Below are positions 44,043-54,652 of a stretch of DNA of 64,000 bases, piece by piece (position 1 is the first letter of the stretch; each line of letters starts with the position of its first letter). Origin of the DNA: Pseudomonas palleroniana. Lineage in GTDB: Bacteria > Pseudomonadota > Gammaproteobacteria > Pseudomonadales > Pseudomonadaceae. The stretch covers positions 1 through 64,000 of the forward strand of contig NZ_PYWX01000019.1 in NCBI RefSeq assembly GCF_003031675.1. The letters run 5' to 3'. The notes below the pieces were generated by a model. That model searched no databases. It saw only the letters and a list, made by a program, of their open reading frames with translations, and was not told the origin of the DNA. The translations under genes were made by a program, and so were the position numbers.

Positions 44043-44858
44043 ATGTCCCAATCTTTAGTTCGTTCAGCCCTGTTTGTCCCCGGCAGCCGCCCGGAACGTT
44101 TCGCCAAAGCCCTGGCCAGTGGGGCCGATGCGGTGATCGTGGATTTTGAAGATGCCGTGGAAGAACCGCTCAAGCGCCAGGCACGGGATAACCTCGCGGC
44201 GTTTTTGACCGCCCAGCCTGATGCCCGGGTGTGGGTGCGCATCAATGCGCCTGAGCATGCCGAGCATTTTGCGGATGTGGCGTTTTGCAAAGCCCATGCG
44301 AATGTGGCCGGCGTGCTGTTGCCGAAGGTGGAGAGTGCCGCCCAGGTGGCCGTGGTGGCCGCCGCCGGTAAAGTGATCTGGCCGATTATCGAAAGCGCAC
44401 GGGGCTTGCTGGCCATCGCCGAGATCGCCCATGCGCCGCAGGTGGAGCGTCTGTCATTTGGTGGCCTGGATCTGGCCCTGGACTTGAACCTGAGCAGCCA
44501 GTCGGCGGCGGCACGGTTTGCGCTGGATCAGGCGCGCCTGTCACTGATCGTGCATTCCCGCGCCGCCGGCCTGGTTGCGCCGCTGGATGGCGTACATCCG
44601 GCAATCGACGATCCCGAGGGCCTGCACCGTTCGATCCGCCATGCCTATGAAATGGGCTTTGCCGGAGCGCTGTGCATCCATCCCAGGCAGGTCGCGGTGA
44701 TCCATGCCGCCCTGGCGCCCAGCGCCGAAGACCTGGCCTGGGCCAAGCGCGTCGTGGAGGCCGGAGCCCATGGGGCAGGGGCCTATCAGATCGATGGGCA
44801 GATGGTGGATGCGCCGGTATTGCTCAGAGCCCAACGATTGCTGGCAGCCCGGACCTGA
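44043..44858 (+). CDS. ccl: (S)-citramalyl-CoA lyase (CitE-like)
   Basis: The 271-residue CitE/HpcH aldolase-family enzyme has RSALFVPGSRPERFAKALASGADAVIVDFEDAVE (about 6-39), the Mg2+ ligand Glu and Asp near FGGLDLALDL, and CIHPRQVAVIH. It splits citramalyl-CoA into acetyl-CoA and pyruvate, the last step of the pathway (PA0883). ATG 44043 is chosen because AAGGA is 9 bases upstream; ATG 44034 would touch that site. A REPIN separates it from the TRAP genes. Confidence 0.92.
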   Translation: MSQSLVRSALFVPGSRPERFAKALASGADAVIVDFEDAVEEPLKRQARDNLAAFLTAQPDARVWVRINAPEHAEHFADVAFCKAHANVAGVLLPKVESAAQVAVVAAAGKVIWPIIESARGLLAIAEIAHAPQVERLSFGGLDLALDLNLSSQSAAARFALDQARLSLIVHSRAAGLVAPLDGVHPAIDDPEGLHRSIRHAYEMGFAGALCIHPRQVAVIHAALAPSAEDLAWAKRVVEAGAHGAGAYQIDGQMVDAPVLLRAQRLLAART

Positions 44859-44878
44859 CTGCAAAAACCGGATTGAAC

Positions 44879-44967
44879 GTGGGAGGGGGCTTGCTCCCGA
44901 TGACAGTGGATCAGTACCTGATGTGTTGACTGACACGCCGCTATCGGGAGCAAGCCCCCCTCCCACA
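44879..44967. repeat. REPIN between the enzyme and transporter genes
   Basis: Arms gtgggagggggcttgctcc and ggagcaagcccccctcccac with a short spacer. It splits the operon 20 bases after ccl and could allow differential mRNA stability of enzyme and transporter parts. Confidence 0.85.
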
Positions 44968-45073
44968 GGCGTGTCGATTGTTTATGCGGTTGGCGTTCAG
45001 TTTGGCGGAACGCAGGTATCTGGAATTCTAAATTCACTAAACGCTTCACATCAGGCACCTTGCCTCACAACAC

Positions 45074-46079
<1,006 letters not shown>

Positions 46080-46126
46080 CACCCCGAGCCTTGCACTTAT
46101 CTATCTCTGCCTCGCGAGGTTTTGCC

Positions 46127-46759
46127 ATGCAAACGCTAAGGCGCGTCTGGGAGCACCTGGAGGAAGGCTTCATTGCCTTCCTGCTGGCCGCCATGACCCT
46201 GGTGACATTCGTTTACGTGATGCTCAATAACATCTACACGCTGTTCTTCGCCCTGGCCGACAAGTGGGCTGTAAGCAGCCCGTTTTTCAATGCCCTGGGT
46301 GACCACACCATGACCTGGGCTCAGGACATGACCTGGAGCGTGGCACTGACCAAGGCCATGTTCGGCTGGCTGATCTTCTTCGGTATTTCCTATGGCGTGC
46401 GGACCGCCGGGCATTTGGGCGTGGACGCCCTGGTCAAGCTGACCCGGCGCCGCGTGCAACGCCTGCTGGGCATGCTGGCGTGCCTGTGTTGCCTGGCCTA
46501 CGCCGGGTTGTTCATGGTCGCCAGCTACAAATGGGTCAGCGCGGTGATGACGGCCCATATCGGCGCCGAAGACCTCGACCAGTACGGCGTCGATGTCGGT
46601 GACATCGTAGTGATCGTGCCCATCGGGTTTGCGCTGGTGTTTATCCGCTACCTGGAAATCTTCTACCGCCTGTTCACCCACCGTCAGGTCGGGTTGGGGC
46701 TGGCCGACGAGGCCGGTGAGGCCAGCAAGTTGGCCGGCAGCCATGAGGAGCGTCACTGA
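46127..46759 (+). CDS. dctQ: TRAP transporter small membrane subunit (DctQ)
   Basis: The 210-residue inner-membrane protein has four predicted helices, starting EEGFIAFLLAAMTLVTFVYVML (about 10-31) and ending near VVIVPIGFALVFIRYLEIFYRLF. It pairs with DctM to form the sodium-driven permease fed by DctP. ATG 46127 is chosen after CGAGGT. Its TGA overlaps the dctM ATG by one base (TGATG). Confidence 0.93.
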   Translation: MQTLRRVWEHLEEGFIAFLLAAMTLVTFVYVMLNNIYTLFFALADKWAVSSPFFNALGDHTMTWAQDMTWSVALTKAMFGWLIFFGISYGVRTAGHLGVDALVKLTRRRVQRLLGMLACLCCLAYAGLFMVASYKWVSAVMTAHIGAEDLDQYGVDVGDIVVIVPIGFALVFIRYLEIFYRLFTHRQVGLGLADEAGEASKLAGSHEERH

Positions 46760-48039
46760 TGGCCGTGCTCTGTCTGTTTTTGCTGTTGTTCGTGTTCATG
46801 TTCCTTGGCGTGCCGATCGCGATTTCCCTGGGACTGTCCGGTGCGGTGTCGATCCTGATGTTCAGCCAGGACTCGGTGAGCTCGCTGGCAATCAAGTTGT
46901 TTGAAACCTCTGACGCCTACACCTTCCTGGCGATTCCGTTCTTCCTGCTGTCCGGTGCGTTCATGACCACCGGGGGCGTGGCGCAACGGCTGATCGACTT
47001 CGCCAACGCGTGTGTCGGCCATATCCGTGGCGGCCTGGCGATTGCGGCGGTATTGGCGTGCATGCTGTTTGCGGCATTGTCAGGCTCGTCACCGGCCACG
47101 GTGGCGGCGGTGGGCTCGATTGCCGTGGCCGGCATGGTGCGCTCCGGGTACCCCAAGGAGTTTGGCGCAGGGATCATTTGCAACGCCGGCACCCTGGGCA
47201 TCCTGATTCCGCCTTCGATTGTGATGGTGGTGTACTCGGCGGCCACTGAAACATCAGTGGGCAAACTGTTCATGGCCGGGGTGGTGCCGGGGTTGCTGCT
47301 GGGCTTGATGCTGATGGTCACGATTTATATCGTTGCGCGCATCAAGAAACTGCCGGCGCAGCCGCGCGCGACGTTGCGTGAATGGCTGACCTGTGCGCGT
47401 CGGGCGTTCTGGGGCTTGCTGTTGCTGGTGATCATCCTCGGCGGCATCTACAGCGGCATGTTCACCCCGACCGAAGCGGCGGCCGTGGCGGCGGTGTATT
47501 CGGCGTTCGTGGCGTTGTTCGTGTACAGGGACATGAAGCTGCGCGACTGCCCCAAGGTGCTGCTGGAGTCCGGGCGCCTGGCAATCATGCTGATGTTTAT
47601 CATCGCCAACGCCATGCTCTTCGCCCACGTGCTGACCACCGAGCAGATCCCGCAGGAAATCACCGCCTGGGTGATCTCTGAAGGGCTGACGCCGATTGGC
47701 TTCCTGATCATGGTCAACATTGTGCTGCTGGTGGCCGGCAGCTTTATGGAGCCGTCGGCTATTGTGTTGATCCTGGCGCCGATCTTCTTCCCGATTGCGA
47801 TGAAGCTGGGCATTGACCCGATTCACCTGGGGATCGTGATGGTGGTCAACATGGAAATCGGGCTGGTGCACCCGCCGGTGGGGCTGAACCTGTTCGTGAC
47901 GTCGGCGGTGACCGGGTTGACGCTGGGGCAGACCATTCGTGCAGCGATGCCGTGGTTGATGATCCTGTTGGTGTTCCTGATCATGGTCACCTACTTGCCG
48001 TTTATTTCCCTGGCCCTGCCGCACTGGCTGGGCATGTAG
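46759..48039 (+). CDS. dctM: TRAP transporter large permease (DctM)
   Basis: The 426-residue protein has about 12 membrane segments. The family signatures are VPIAISLGLSGAVSI, SGSSPATVAAVGSIAV (about 111-126), NAGTLGILIPPSIVMVVY and the PTEAAAVAAVYS block. It forms the translocation path for itaconate or a related dicarboxylate. It is the last gene of the operon; a 29-base palindrome follows 12 bases after the stop. Confidence 0.94.
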   Translation: MAVLCLFLLLFVFMFLGVPIAISLGLSGAVSILMFSQDSVSSLAIKLFETSDAYTFLAIPFFLLSGAFMTTGGVAQRLIDFANACVGHIRGGLAIAAVLACMLFAALSGSSPATVAAVGSIAVAGMVRSGYPKEFGAGIICNAGTLGILIPPSIVMVVYSAATETSVGKLFMAGVVPGLLLGLMLMVTIYIVARIKKLPAQPRATLREWLTCARRAFWGLLLLVIILGGIYSGMFTPTEAAAVAAVYSAFVALFVYRDMKLRDCPKVLLESGRLAIMLMFIIANAMLFAHVLTTEQIPQEITAWVISEGLTPIGFLIMVNIVLLVAGSFMEPSAIVLILAPIFFPIAMKLGIDPIHLGIVMVVNMEIGLVHPPVGLNLFVTSAVTGLTLGQTIRAAMPWLMILLVFLIMVTYLPFISLALPHWLGM

Positions 48040-48051
48040 CGCGGTCAAGCG

Positions 48052-48080
48052 GTGTGGGAGAGGGCAAGCCGCTCCCACAC
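48052..48080. repeat. Palindromic REP hairpin after dctM
   Basis: gtgtgggag (48052-48060) and ctcccacac (48072-48080) form a hairpin between the convergent dctM and ampC genes and may serve as a bidirectional transcript end. Confidence 0.7.
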
Positions 48081-48087
48081 CCAGGCG

Positions 48088-49230
48088 CTATTGGTCCATG
48101 GCACTCAAGATCGCATGGGCCACCTTGACCCGTTCGGCATTCGGGTAGTTCTTGTTCGCCAGGATCACCACACCGATGTCCTTGCTCGGTACGTACGCCA
48201 CATAAGCGCCGAAACCACGGGTGGAGCCGGTCTTGTTGAACAGCACGTTGGCCGGTTGCACGCGCGGTGTACTCAGCCATTGGACCTTGTGCGGCTCCAT
48301 GGCCATCGGCGTGGAGTTGCCGTCAATCAGCGCTTGCAGCGCGATGGGGTAGGGGTAGGACTCCCAGCCCAGGCCCTGGGTCATGCCGTTGACCGTGTAA
48401 TAACCGGTCTGGGTAGTGGCGATGGCCTGCTGCAACGGCTTGCCCAGGGTCTGCGGGTGCAGGTTGGCAATCACGTAGCGGGCCAGGTCCTGGCTGCTGG
48501 TCTTGATGCCGTAGGCTTCGCTGTCCAGCGCGCCGGGGCCGACGCGTACGGGGTTCTGGGCGCTGTCATAGCCTTGGGCGTAGTCGCCGGATCGGTCAGC
48601 GGGGACGCTGACGTAGGTGTTCTTCAAGCCCAGCTTGGGCAGCAGGGTTTTCTCCATGGCGGCATTGAAGGGTTGCCCCAGGCTTTGGGCCGTAAGGTAG
48701 CCGAACAGGCCGATGCTCGGGTTGGAATAGAGCCGTTGGGTGCCGGGGGCGTAGGTGGGTTTCCAGTGTTGGAAGTAGTTGAGCATGGTCGCGGCGCTGT
48801 CGGCGGCGTCGGGAAACTGCAGGGGCAGGCCGCCTGCGGTGTAGGTCGCCAATTGCAGCAAGCTGATGCCGTCGAAGGCACTGCCGGCCAATGCGCTCAG
48901 GTGTTCACTGGCCTTGTCCGACAGCTTGAGCTTGCCGGTGGCCTGCGCATACCCGCCCAGAGTAGCGGTGAAGGTTTTACTGACCGAGCCGACTTCAAAC
49001 AAGGTGTCTTCGGTCACGGGCTTCTGCGTTTCCCTGGATGCCATGCCGTAGTTAAAGTACTGCACCTGGCCCTTGTTGATCACCGCGACCGACAGGCCCG
49101 CAATGCCTTGTTGTTGCATCAAGGGTTGAACGCTGCTGTCCACGACCTGGCGCATATCGGTGGCCGCCATGCAGCTGCCGGAGCCGAGCAGTAAAGCGCA
49201 AATCAGAAGTTTTTGTAGAGGGGCATTCAT
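48088..49230 (-). CDS. ampC: Class C beta-lactamase
   Basis: The 380-residue periplasmic serine beta-lactamase has a signal peptide ending near CMAA (residue 23). It has all class C motifs: S82-V-S-K, Y168-S-N and K333-T-G (FNKTGSTRGFG). It hydrolyses penicillins and cephalosporins. ATG 49230 gives the family N-terminus; the longer frame to 49377 crosses the ampR promoter. It is divergent from ampR with 132 bases between, so expression is expected to be induced through AmpR and muropeptides, as in P. aeruginosa. Confidence 0.96.
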   Translation of the reverse strand: MNAPLQKLLICALLLGSGSCMAATDMRQVVDSSVQPLMQQQGIAGLSVAVINKGQVQYFNYGMASRETQKPVTEDTLFEVGSVSKTFTATLGGYAQATGKLKLSDKASEHLSALAGSAFDGISLLQLATYTAGGLPLQFPDAADSAATMLNYFQHWKPTYAPGTQRLYSNPSIGLFGYLTAQSLGQPFNAAMEKTLLPKLGLKNTYVSVPADRSGDYAQGYDSAQNPVRVGPGALDSEAYGIKTSSQDLARYVIANLHPQTLGKPLQQAIATTQTGYYTVNGMTQGLGWESYPYPIALQALIDGNSTPMAMEPHKVQWLSTPRVQPANVLFNKTGSTRGFGAYVAYVPSKDIGVVILANKNYPNAERVKVAHAILSAMDQ

Positions 49231-49362
49231 GGTGACTCGCTTCCCTGTAGGTGATGTGCTGACGATTGGGGCCTGCGCAGGCGTGGCAAATCTAGGTGGA
49301 TTCCGGCTTTGCGGCAAACGATGATATCTTGCAGCTGGCATTAGAAAAATTAAGGTCAAGGC
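49231..49362. promoter_or_regulatory. ampC-ampR divergent promoter
   Basis: 132 bases between the two starts. An AT-rich stretch near 49335-49355 (cattagaaaaattaagg) next to gcagctggc resembles the LysR-type site shared by ampC and ampR in other species. Exact operator limits are not resolved. Confidence 0.45.
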
Positions 49363-50241
49363 ATGCTTCGCTCTCATCTACCGCTGAATGCCCTGCGCGC
49401 ATTCGAGGCTTCCGCCCGCCACCTGAGCTTTACCCGCGCAGCTATCGAGCTGTGCGTGACCCAGGCCGCAGTCAGCCATCAAGTGAAAAGCCTGGAAGCG
49501 CAACTCAATGTCACCTTGTTCAAGCGCCTGCCACGCGGCCTGATGCTCACCCGCGAGGGCGAAACCTTGCTGCCTGTGCTGCGCGAATCGTTTGATCGCA
49601 TCGCCCATACCTTAGGCCAATTCGAAGGCGGGCATTACCGTGAGGTGCTTACCGTGGGCGCCGTCGGTACCTTTGCCGTGGGGTGGCTGTTACCGCGTCT
49701 GCCGGATTTTCAAAGCCGTTACCCGTTTATCGACCTGCGCCTGTCGACTAACAACAACCGCGTCGACGTCGCTGCCGAAGGGCTCGACTACGCTATCCGT
49801 TTCGGTGCAGGCGCCTGGCATGGCACCGACGCCTGCCAATTGCTGGCGGCACCGCTGAACGTGCTGTGTGTGCCGCACATTGCCGAGCAGTTGCAGGTGC
49901 CCGCAGACCTGTTGAAACACACCTTGCTGCGCTCCTACCGGGCCGATGAGTGGACCCACTGGTTCCAGGCGGCCGGGTTGCCCGCCGATACCGTGGTGCC
50001 GCGTAGCATCATGTTCGATTCATCCTTGGCCATGATGGAGGCGGCGCTGCAAGGCATTGGCGTGGCACTGGCCCCGGCGATGATGTTTTCGCGGCAGCTG
50101 GAGAGCGACGTGATCCGCAAACCGTTCGACATTGGCATCACCACCGGCAGCTATTGGCTGACCCGCCTGCAATCGCGAGCCGAAACCCCGGCCATGCTGG
50201 CATTCAAGGGCTGGCTGAAAGAGGCGGCTGGGCAGGGCTGA
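49363..50241 (+). CDS. ampR: LysR-family regulator of ampC
   Basis: The 292-residue AmpR has an HTH (LSFTRAAIELCVTQAAVSHQVKSLEAQL, residues about 22-49) and an effector domain with VGTFAVGWLLPRLPDF (the G102 region known to matter in AmpR), NNNRVDVAAEGLDYAIRFG (D135 region) and a C-terminal block. It binds muropeptides or UDP-MurNAc-pentapeptide and switches ampC on or off. The divergent layout with ampC and high motif conservation make the name secure. Confidence 0.94.
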   Translation: MLRSHLPLNALRAFEASARHLSFTRAAIELCVTQAAVSHQVKSLEAQLNVTLFKRLPRGLMLTREGETLLPVLRESFDRIAHTLGQFEGGHYREVLTVGAVGTFAVGWLLPRLPDFQSRYPFIDLRLSTNNNRVDVAAEGLDYAIRFGAGAWHGTDACQLLAAPLNVLCVPHIAEQLQVPADLLKHTLLRSYRADEWTHWFQAAGLPADTVVPRSIMFDSSLAMMEAALQGIGVALAPAMMFSRQLESDVIRKPFDIGITTGSYWLTRLQSRAETPAMLAFKGWLKEAAGQG

Positions 50242-50262
50242 TAGTTTTATCTTTGAAACAAA

Positions 50263-51501
50263 ATGAAACATTCGTCACGGGCTACCCTCTACCGTAGCCC
50301 CCTACCGAGTGCCTTCATGAAAAGTCCGCGCCCCTCCGACCGTATGCCCCACCTCACGCAATTGCGCAACCTGAAGATGGCCCGTTCCGCCCACGCTTAT
50401 GTGCGCGGCAGTACGGTGCAGTTTTATGAATGGCTGCACAGCCAGCCCGGTCGACGCTTGCCTCATGGCCCGGCTATCTGGATCTGCGGCGATTGCCACG
50501 CGGGCAACCTGGGCCCGACCGGGGATATCAAGGGGCGCATCGACATGCATATTCGCGACCTCGACCAGACCGTGATCGGTAACCCGGCCCACGACCTGGT
50601 GCGCCTGGCCCTGTCCCTGGCGACCGCCGCTCGCGGCTCCGACCTGCCGGGCGTGACGACCGCCCGCATGCTCGAAGAAATGATGGTGGGCTACGAACAA
50701 GCCTTCAAGGACAAACCCGACGAAGCGCCGCCGCGCCCGTCCCAGGTCAAGGCCGGCATGCGCAGCGCAGTTGAGCGCACCTGGAAGAACCTGGCGCGTG
50801 AACGTATCGAGAATGCACGGCCGAGCATCCCGTTGGGCAAGCACTTCTGGTCGCTGTCGCGTGCGGAAAAGAGTGCTCTGCAAAGCGTCTGTGCTTCCGA
50901 TGAGATCCAGCAACTGGTGACGTCACTCAAAGGCCGCCCCAAAGACGCCAAGGTCGAGCTGCTGGATTCGGCCTATTGGGTCAAGGGGTGCAGTTCCTTG
51001 GGCTTGCTGCGTTATGCGGCGTTGTTGGGAGTGGGCGACAAGGACGAGCAGGAATACTGCCTGATCGATATTAAGGAAGCGGTCGGCGCCGCCGCCCCCC
51101 GTGCGCCGCGGGCGAAGATGCCCAGGGACAACGGCCGCCGCGTGGTGGAAGGCGCCCGTCAGCTGTCACCGGGCTTGGGTGAGCGCATGGTAGCCACGCG
51201 GTTTCTGGATCACGGCTTCTTCATCCGTGAATTGCTGCCCCAGGACATGAAGCTGGAACTGGACGAGTTGAGCGAGACCGATGCCATGCACGCCGCTGGT
51301 TACCTGGCCCGCGTCGTCGGGATCGCCCATGCCCGGCAAATGGACCGCGACACACGCAAGGCGTGGATGTCAGTATTGCAGGAGAACCGTTCCAGGCAGT
51401 TGGATGCGCCTTCCTGGTTATGGACCAGCGTGGTGCAACTGGTGGGCAGCCATGAGCAGGGCTATCTCAACCATTGCCGCAGGTATGCGCTGGAGCACTG
51501 A
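50263..51501 (+). CDS. DUF2252 family protein
   Basis: The 412-residue protein of DUF2252 has a kinase-like fold. Characteristic blocks are RNLKMARSAHAYVRG, AIWICGDCHAGNLGP (HxxN catalytic-loop-like, about 72-86), DLDQTVIGNPAHDLVRLALSL (DxD-like) and YCLIDIKEAVGAAAPRAP. No enzymatic activity is established for the family; the motifs suggest an atypical phosphotransferase. The start is uncertain: ATG 50263 or 50317, neither with a strong ribosome site. Confidence 0.85.
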   Translation: MKHSSRATLYRSPLPSAFMKSPRPSDRMPHLTQLRNLKMARSAHAYVRGSTVQFYEWLHSQPGRRLPHGPAIWICGDCHAGNLGPTGDIKGRIDMHIRDLDQTVIGNPAHDLVRLALSLATAARGSDLPGVTTARMLEEMMVGYEQAFKDKPDEAPPRPSQVKAGMRSAVERTWKNLARERIENARPSIPLGKHFWSLSRAEKSALQSVCASDEIQQLVTSLKGRPKDAKVELLDSAYWVKGCSSLGLLRYAALLGVGDKDEQEYCLIDIKEAVGAAAPRAPRAKMPRDNGRRVVEGARQLSPGLGERMVATRFLDHGFFIRELLPQDMKLELDELSETDAMHAAGYLARVVGIAHARQMDRDTRKAWMSVLQENRSRQLDAPSWLWTSVVQLVGSHEQGYLNHCRRYALEH

Positions 51502-51540
51502 CCATGGCAGCGGCGACATCCAAATGCGACGCAGGGTCAG

Positions 51541-51655
51541 GTGTGGCGAGCAAGCTTGCTTGCGCTGGGGTGCGAAGCGCCCCCATAAAGCGGGAGACTG
51601 CTGCGCAGTCAACGGGAGCAAGCTCCCTCGCCACAGCAAGCTCCCTCGCCACACA
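51541..51655. repeat. REPIN-like palindrome with a duplicated end
   Basis: Arms gtgtggcgagcaagcttgct and agcaagctccctcgccaca. The right arm is present twice in tandem (about 51617-51635 and 51636-51653). It fills the gap between the DUF2252 gene and the convergent hydrolase gene. Confidence 0.75.
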
Positions 51656-51681
51656 AGCCCGCCCCACAGGACTCATGACAT

Positions 51682-52569
51682 TCAGGCCAGATACTTGCGA
51701 AACCAGCCGAGGGTGCGTTCCCACGCCAGGTTCGCGGCCGCCTCGTCGTACCGTGGCGTTGAGTCATTGTGGAAGCCATGGTTGGCGCCTTTGTAGAGGT
51801 ACGCCTCATAGGTCGTCCCGGCCGCCTTCAAGGCCTTTTCATACGCCGGCCACCCCTCATTGATCCGCGTGTCCAGCTCGGCGTAATGCAGCATGACCGG
51901 CGCCTTGATGCGCGGTACGTCCTTGGCCTCCGGTTGGCGCCCATAGAACGAGACCGCCGCACCCAACTCCGGATAGGCCACCGCCGCTGCATTGGTCACG
52001 CCACCGCCGTAACAGAAACCGGTTATCCCGACTTTGCCGGTGCTGGCGTCGTGGTGCATCAACCACTCGATGGCGGCGAAGAAGTCGTTCATCAGCTTTT
52101 CGGGATCGACTTTCTGCTGCAGCTCCACGCCTTTTTCATCGTTGCCCGGGTAGCCGCCCACCGATGTCAGGCCATCCGGCGCCAGGGCGATAAAACCGGC
52201 CTTGGCCAGGCGCCTGGCGACGTCTTCGATATACGGGTTGAGGCCACGGTTTTCATGCACCACCACCACGGCCGGCACCTTGCCACTGGCGTTGGCCGGG
52301 CGCACCAGGTAACCGCGCACGGTGCCGTTGCCTTTGGGCGAAGGGTAGGTGATGTAATCGGCGACGATATCCGGGTCGGTGAATTTCACTTGCTCGGCCA
52401 GGGCATAGTCGGGGCTCAGGGCCGCCAGCAACGCGGAGGCGGTGAGGCCACCGAAGGTAAACAGCGCGGCGCGGTCGAGGAACTCACGACGGTTGAGCTT
52501 GCCGTGGGCATAGCCGTCGTAGAGTTCCAGCAGTTCGGGGGCGAAGTCTTTCGCGGTGAGACGCGTCAT
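51682..52569 (-). CDS. Dienelactone hydrolase family protein, Tat-exported
   Basis: The 295-residue alpha/beta hydrolase has a Tat-type leader ([20 protein letters not shown], residues about 26-45) and the DLH nucleophile elbow GFCYGGG (Cys in place of Ser, about 183). Asp is in [14 protein letters not shown] and His in [10 protein letters not shown]. It would cleave a dienelactone or ester in the periplasm. It lies 43 bases downstream of a hot-dog thioesterase gene on the same strand, so the two may be co-transcribed. Confidence 0.9.
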   Translation of the reverse strand: MTRLTAKDFAPELLELYDGYAHGKLNRREFLDRAALFTFGGLTASALLAALSPDYALAEQVKFTDPDIVADYITYPSPKGNGTVRGYLVRPANASGKVPAVVVVHENRGLNPYIEDVARRLAKAGFIALAPDGLTSVGGYPGNDEKGVELQQKVDPEKLMNDFFAAIEWLMHHDASTGKVGITGFCYGGGVTNAAAVAYPELGAAVSFYGRQPEAKDVPRIKAPVMLHYAELDTRINEGWPAYEKALKAAGTTYEAYLYKGANHGFHNDSTPRYDEAAANLAWERTLGWFRKYLA

Positions 52570-52612
52570 CGGGGCAGTCCTCGGGAGCGGTGGCGTTCAC
52601 TGTAGACCAGGA

Positions 52613-53107
52613 TCAACCTTCGCGGCCATGGGCGGCGGCGGCCAATTGCCCGGTGTCGACGCGCACGAACACCGAGTCGCCGATGGCCGTGAGGACGTCG
52701 CCGGCGTACACCTCGCAGACCACGCGGCTTTTACGCCCGACCTCGCCCTCGACCCGTGCACGCAGGGTCAGTGTCACGCCCATGGGCGTCGGTTTGATGA
52801 ATTTGATCCCGAGGTTGCCGGTCACGCAGTCGATGCGCGGCAAGGTGCCGGGTTCACGCTGCTCTGCGCGGTAGTGGTAGGCCATGGCGGTCCAGTTGGA
52901 ATGGCAGTCCACCAACATGGCGATCAGGCCGCCGTAGACCAGGTCCGGCCAGCCGGTGTATTGGGGCTGGGGTTGATGTTCGGCGATCAGGTGGACGCCA
53001 TCGGCATCCCAGCGGCTCTTGATGTGCAAGCCATGCGGGTTGCTGCCACCGCAGCCGTAGCAAATGCCTTGCGGCGCGGTGATGTCCTGCAGAGAAGGGG
53101 GCAGCAT
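52613..53107 (-). CDS. PaaI-type hot-dog thioesterase
   Basis: The 164-residue acyl-CoA thioesterase superfamily protein has an N-terminal CYGCGGSNPHGLHI block, as in fluoroacetyl-CoA/PaaI-like members. The core catalytic region is GWPDLVYGGLIAMLVDCHSNW (about 52-72). It probably hydrolyses a small acyl-CoA. It is preceded by an AGGACTTTGC-type ribosome region, and the dienelactone hydrolase gene follows downstream. Confidence 0.88.
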   Translation of the reverse strand: MLPPSLQDITAPQGICYGCGGSNPHGLHIKSRWDADGVHLIAEHQPQPQYTGWPDLVYGGLIAMLVDCHSNWTAMAYHYRAEQREPGTLPRIDCVTGNLGIKFIKPTPMGVTLTLRARVEGEVGRKSRVVCEVYAGDVLTAIGDSVFVRVDTGQLAAAAHGREG

Positions 53108-53198
53108 GCAAAGTCCTTATTGTTCTGGGCGACTACTCTGTTTAACAGCCCACGGGCAGAATGGGAACCAGGCGTCCTTACTTCTTGCGGAGCGTTGC

Positions 53199-53765
53199 AT
53201 GAACCGTCGAACTTTCCCCGCTGTGCTGCTGGTGCTTGCCCTCATTGGTTGCTCCAGTGCCCAGGCCGTGGAGTACAAGGACGTCAACCGCACGGCGAGC
53301 CAGATCAGCTTCACCTTCCAGCAGTTCGGGCAGCGGGTGTATGGCACCTTCAGCGATTTCGAAGGAACGCTGACATTCGACACGCAGAAGCCCGAGGCTG
53401 CCCATGCGTTGCTCAAGATCCAGCTGGCCAGCATCGACGCCGGCAGCCCGGATGCCAACACCCAACTGCAGCAACCTGCCTGGTTCGACACCGCGACCTA
53501 CCCGGTGGGCGTGTATGAATCCAGCGGTGCCGTCGCCTTGGGCGAGAACCGCTACAAGATCAGCGGCCACCTGACGATCAAAGGCATCACGCAGCCGGTG
53601 GTGATCGATGTGCTGCTCAAGGAGCAGGGCGGCATCGGTGTGTTCGACGGCGAGTTCGTACTCAATCGCGCAGACTATCGGATCGGCGAGGGTGAGTGGG
53701 CGGGCAACAGCGTGGTGTCCAACGACATCCACATCAAATTCAAGATGGTCGCCCCTCAACGTTAA
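53199..53765 (+). CDS. YceI-family periplasmic protein
   Basis: The 188-residue protein has a signal peptide (MNRRTFPAVLLVLALIGCSSAQA) with a Cys that could be a lipobox (LALIGC). The YceI lipocalin-like barrel follows (SQISFTFQQFGQRVYGTFSDFEGTLTFD ... GHLTIKGITQPVVIDV). YceI proteins bind polyisoprenoid lipids. Its stop overlaps that of the convergent EamA transporter gene by four bases. ATG 53199 follows GCGGAGC. Confidence 0.9.
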   Translation: MNRRTFPAVLLVLALIGCSSAQAVEYKDVNRTASQISFTFQQFGQRVYGTFSDFEGTLTFDTQKPEAAHALLKIQLASIDAGSPDANTQLQQPAWFDTATYPVGVYESSGAVALGENRYKISGHLTIKGITQPVVIDVLLKEQGGIGVFDGEFVLNRADYRIGEGEWAGNSVVSNDIHIKFKMVAPQR

Positions 53766-54652
53766 CGCGCGAAATGCTTGGCCCCGGCCACGCAGCCGAT
53801 CACGGCCAGGGTCACCAGCAGCATGCCAAGGCTGACCTGTTCATGCAGCAGGCCCGCCGCCAGCGCCAGGCCGAAGAACGGTTGCAGCAACTGCAACTGG
53901 CCGACGGCGGCGATACCGCCCTGGGCCAGGCCGCGATACCAGAACACAAAACCGATCAACATGCTGAACAGCGACACGTAGCCCAGGCTCAGCCAGGCGG
54001 GCAACGGGATGCCGCTGAAACTGTGCGGCGCCAGGATCACGCTCAACGGTGCCACCACCGGCAACGACACCACCAGCGCCCAGCAGATCACCTGCCAGCC
54101 GCCCAGGCTGCGCGACAACCGGGCGCCCTCGGCATAACCCAGCCCGCACACCAGCACCGCCAGCAGCATCAGCAAATCGCCCGCCGGCGCGGCGCTCAAG
54201 CCTTGAGCGAAGGCATAGCCCATCACCAGCGCGCTACCCAGGATTGAAAACAGCCAGAACACCGGCCGTGGCCGCTCACCGCCACGCAATACGCCGAATA
54301 CCGCCGTGGCCAGGGGCAGCAGGCCGATAAACACGATTGAATGCGCCGACGTCACGTATTGCAGCGCGAGGGCAGTCAGCAGGGGGAAACCGATGACCAC
54401 GCCCAGGGCGACGATCACCAGGGGCATGTATTGCCCGCGCGAGGGGCGTTTCTCCTTGAACAACCGCAGTAGCAGCAGGCCGAGCAAGCCTGCGAGGGTG
54501 GCGCGGATCAGGGTGAGAAACACCGGGTCAAACGCCATCACGGCCAGGCGCGTGGCGGGCAATGAGCCGCTGAAAATCAGCACGCCGATAAAGCCGTTGA
54601 TCCAACCTTGGGTACTGCTATCGAGGGTGCTGAACCGCGAGGTACGTTCCAT
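53762..54652 (-). CDS. EamA/DMT-superfamily transporter
   Basis: The 296-residue inner-membrane protein has ten predicted helices in two EamA repeats (NGFIGVLIFSGSLPATRLAV at 19-38; LGYVSLFSMLIGFVFWYRGLAQGG in the second). It likely exports an amino acid or metabolite. The frame is open far upstream, but ATG 54652 marks the family N-terminus. It is divergent from a MocR regulator, a common pairing in which the regulator controls the exporter. Confidence 0.9.
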   Translation of the reverse strand: MERTSRFSTLDSSTQGWINGFIGVLIFSGSLPATRLAVMAFDPVFLTLIRATLAGLLGLLLLRLFKEKRPSRGQYMPLVIVALGVVIGFPLLTALALQYVTSAHSIVFIGLLPLATAVFGVLRGGERPRPVFWLFSILGSALVMGYAFAQGLSAAPAGDLLMLLAVLVCGLGYAEGARLSRSLGGWQVICWALVVSLPVVAPLSVILAPHSFSGIPLPAWLSLGYVSLFSMLIGFVFWYRGLAQGGIAAVGQLQLLQPFFGLALAAGLLHEQVSLGMLLVTLAVIGCVAGAKHFAR

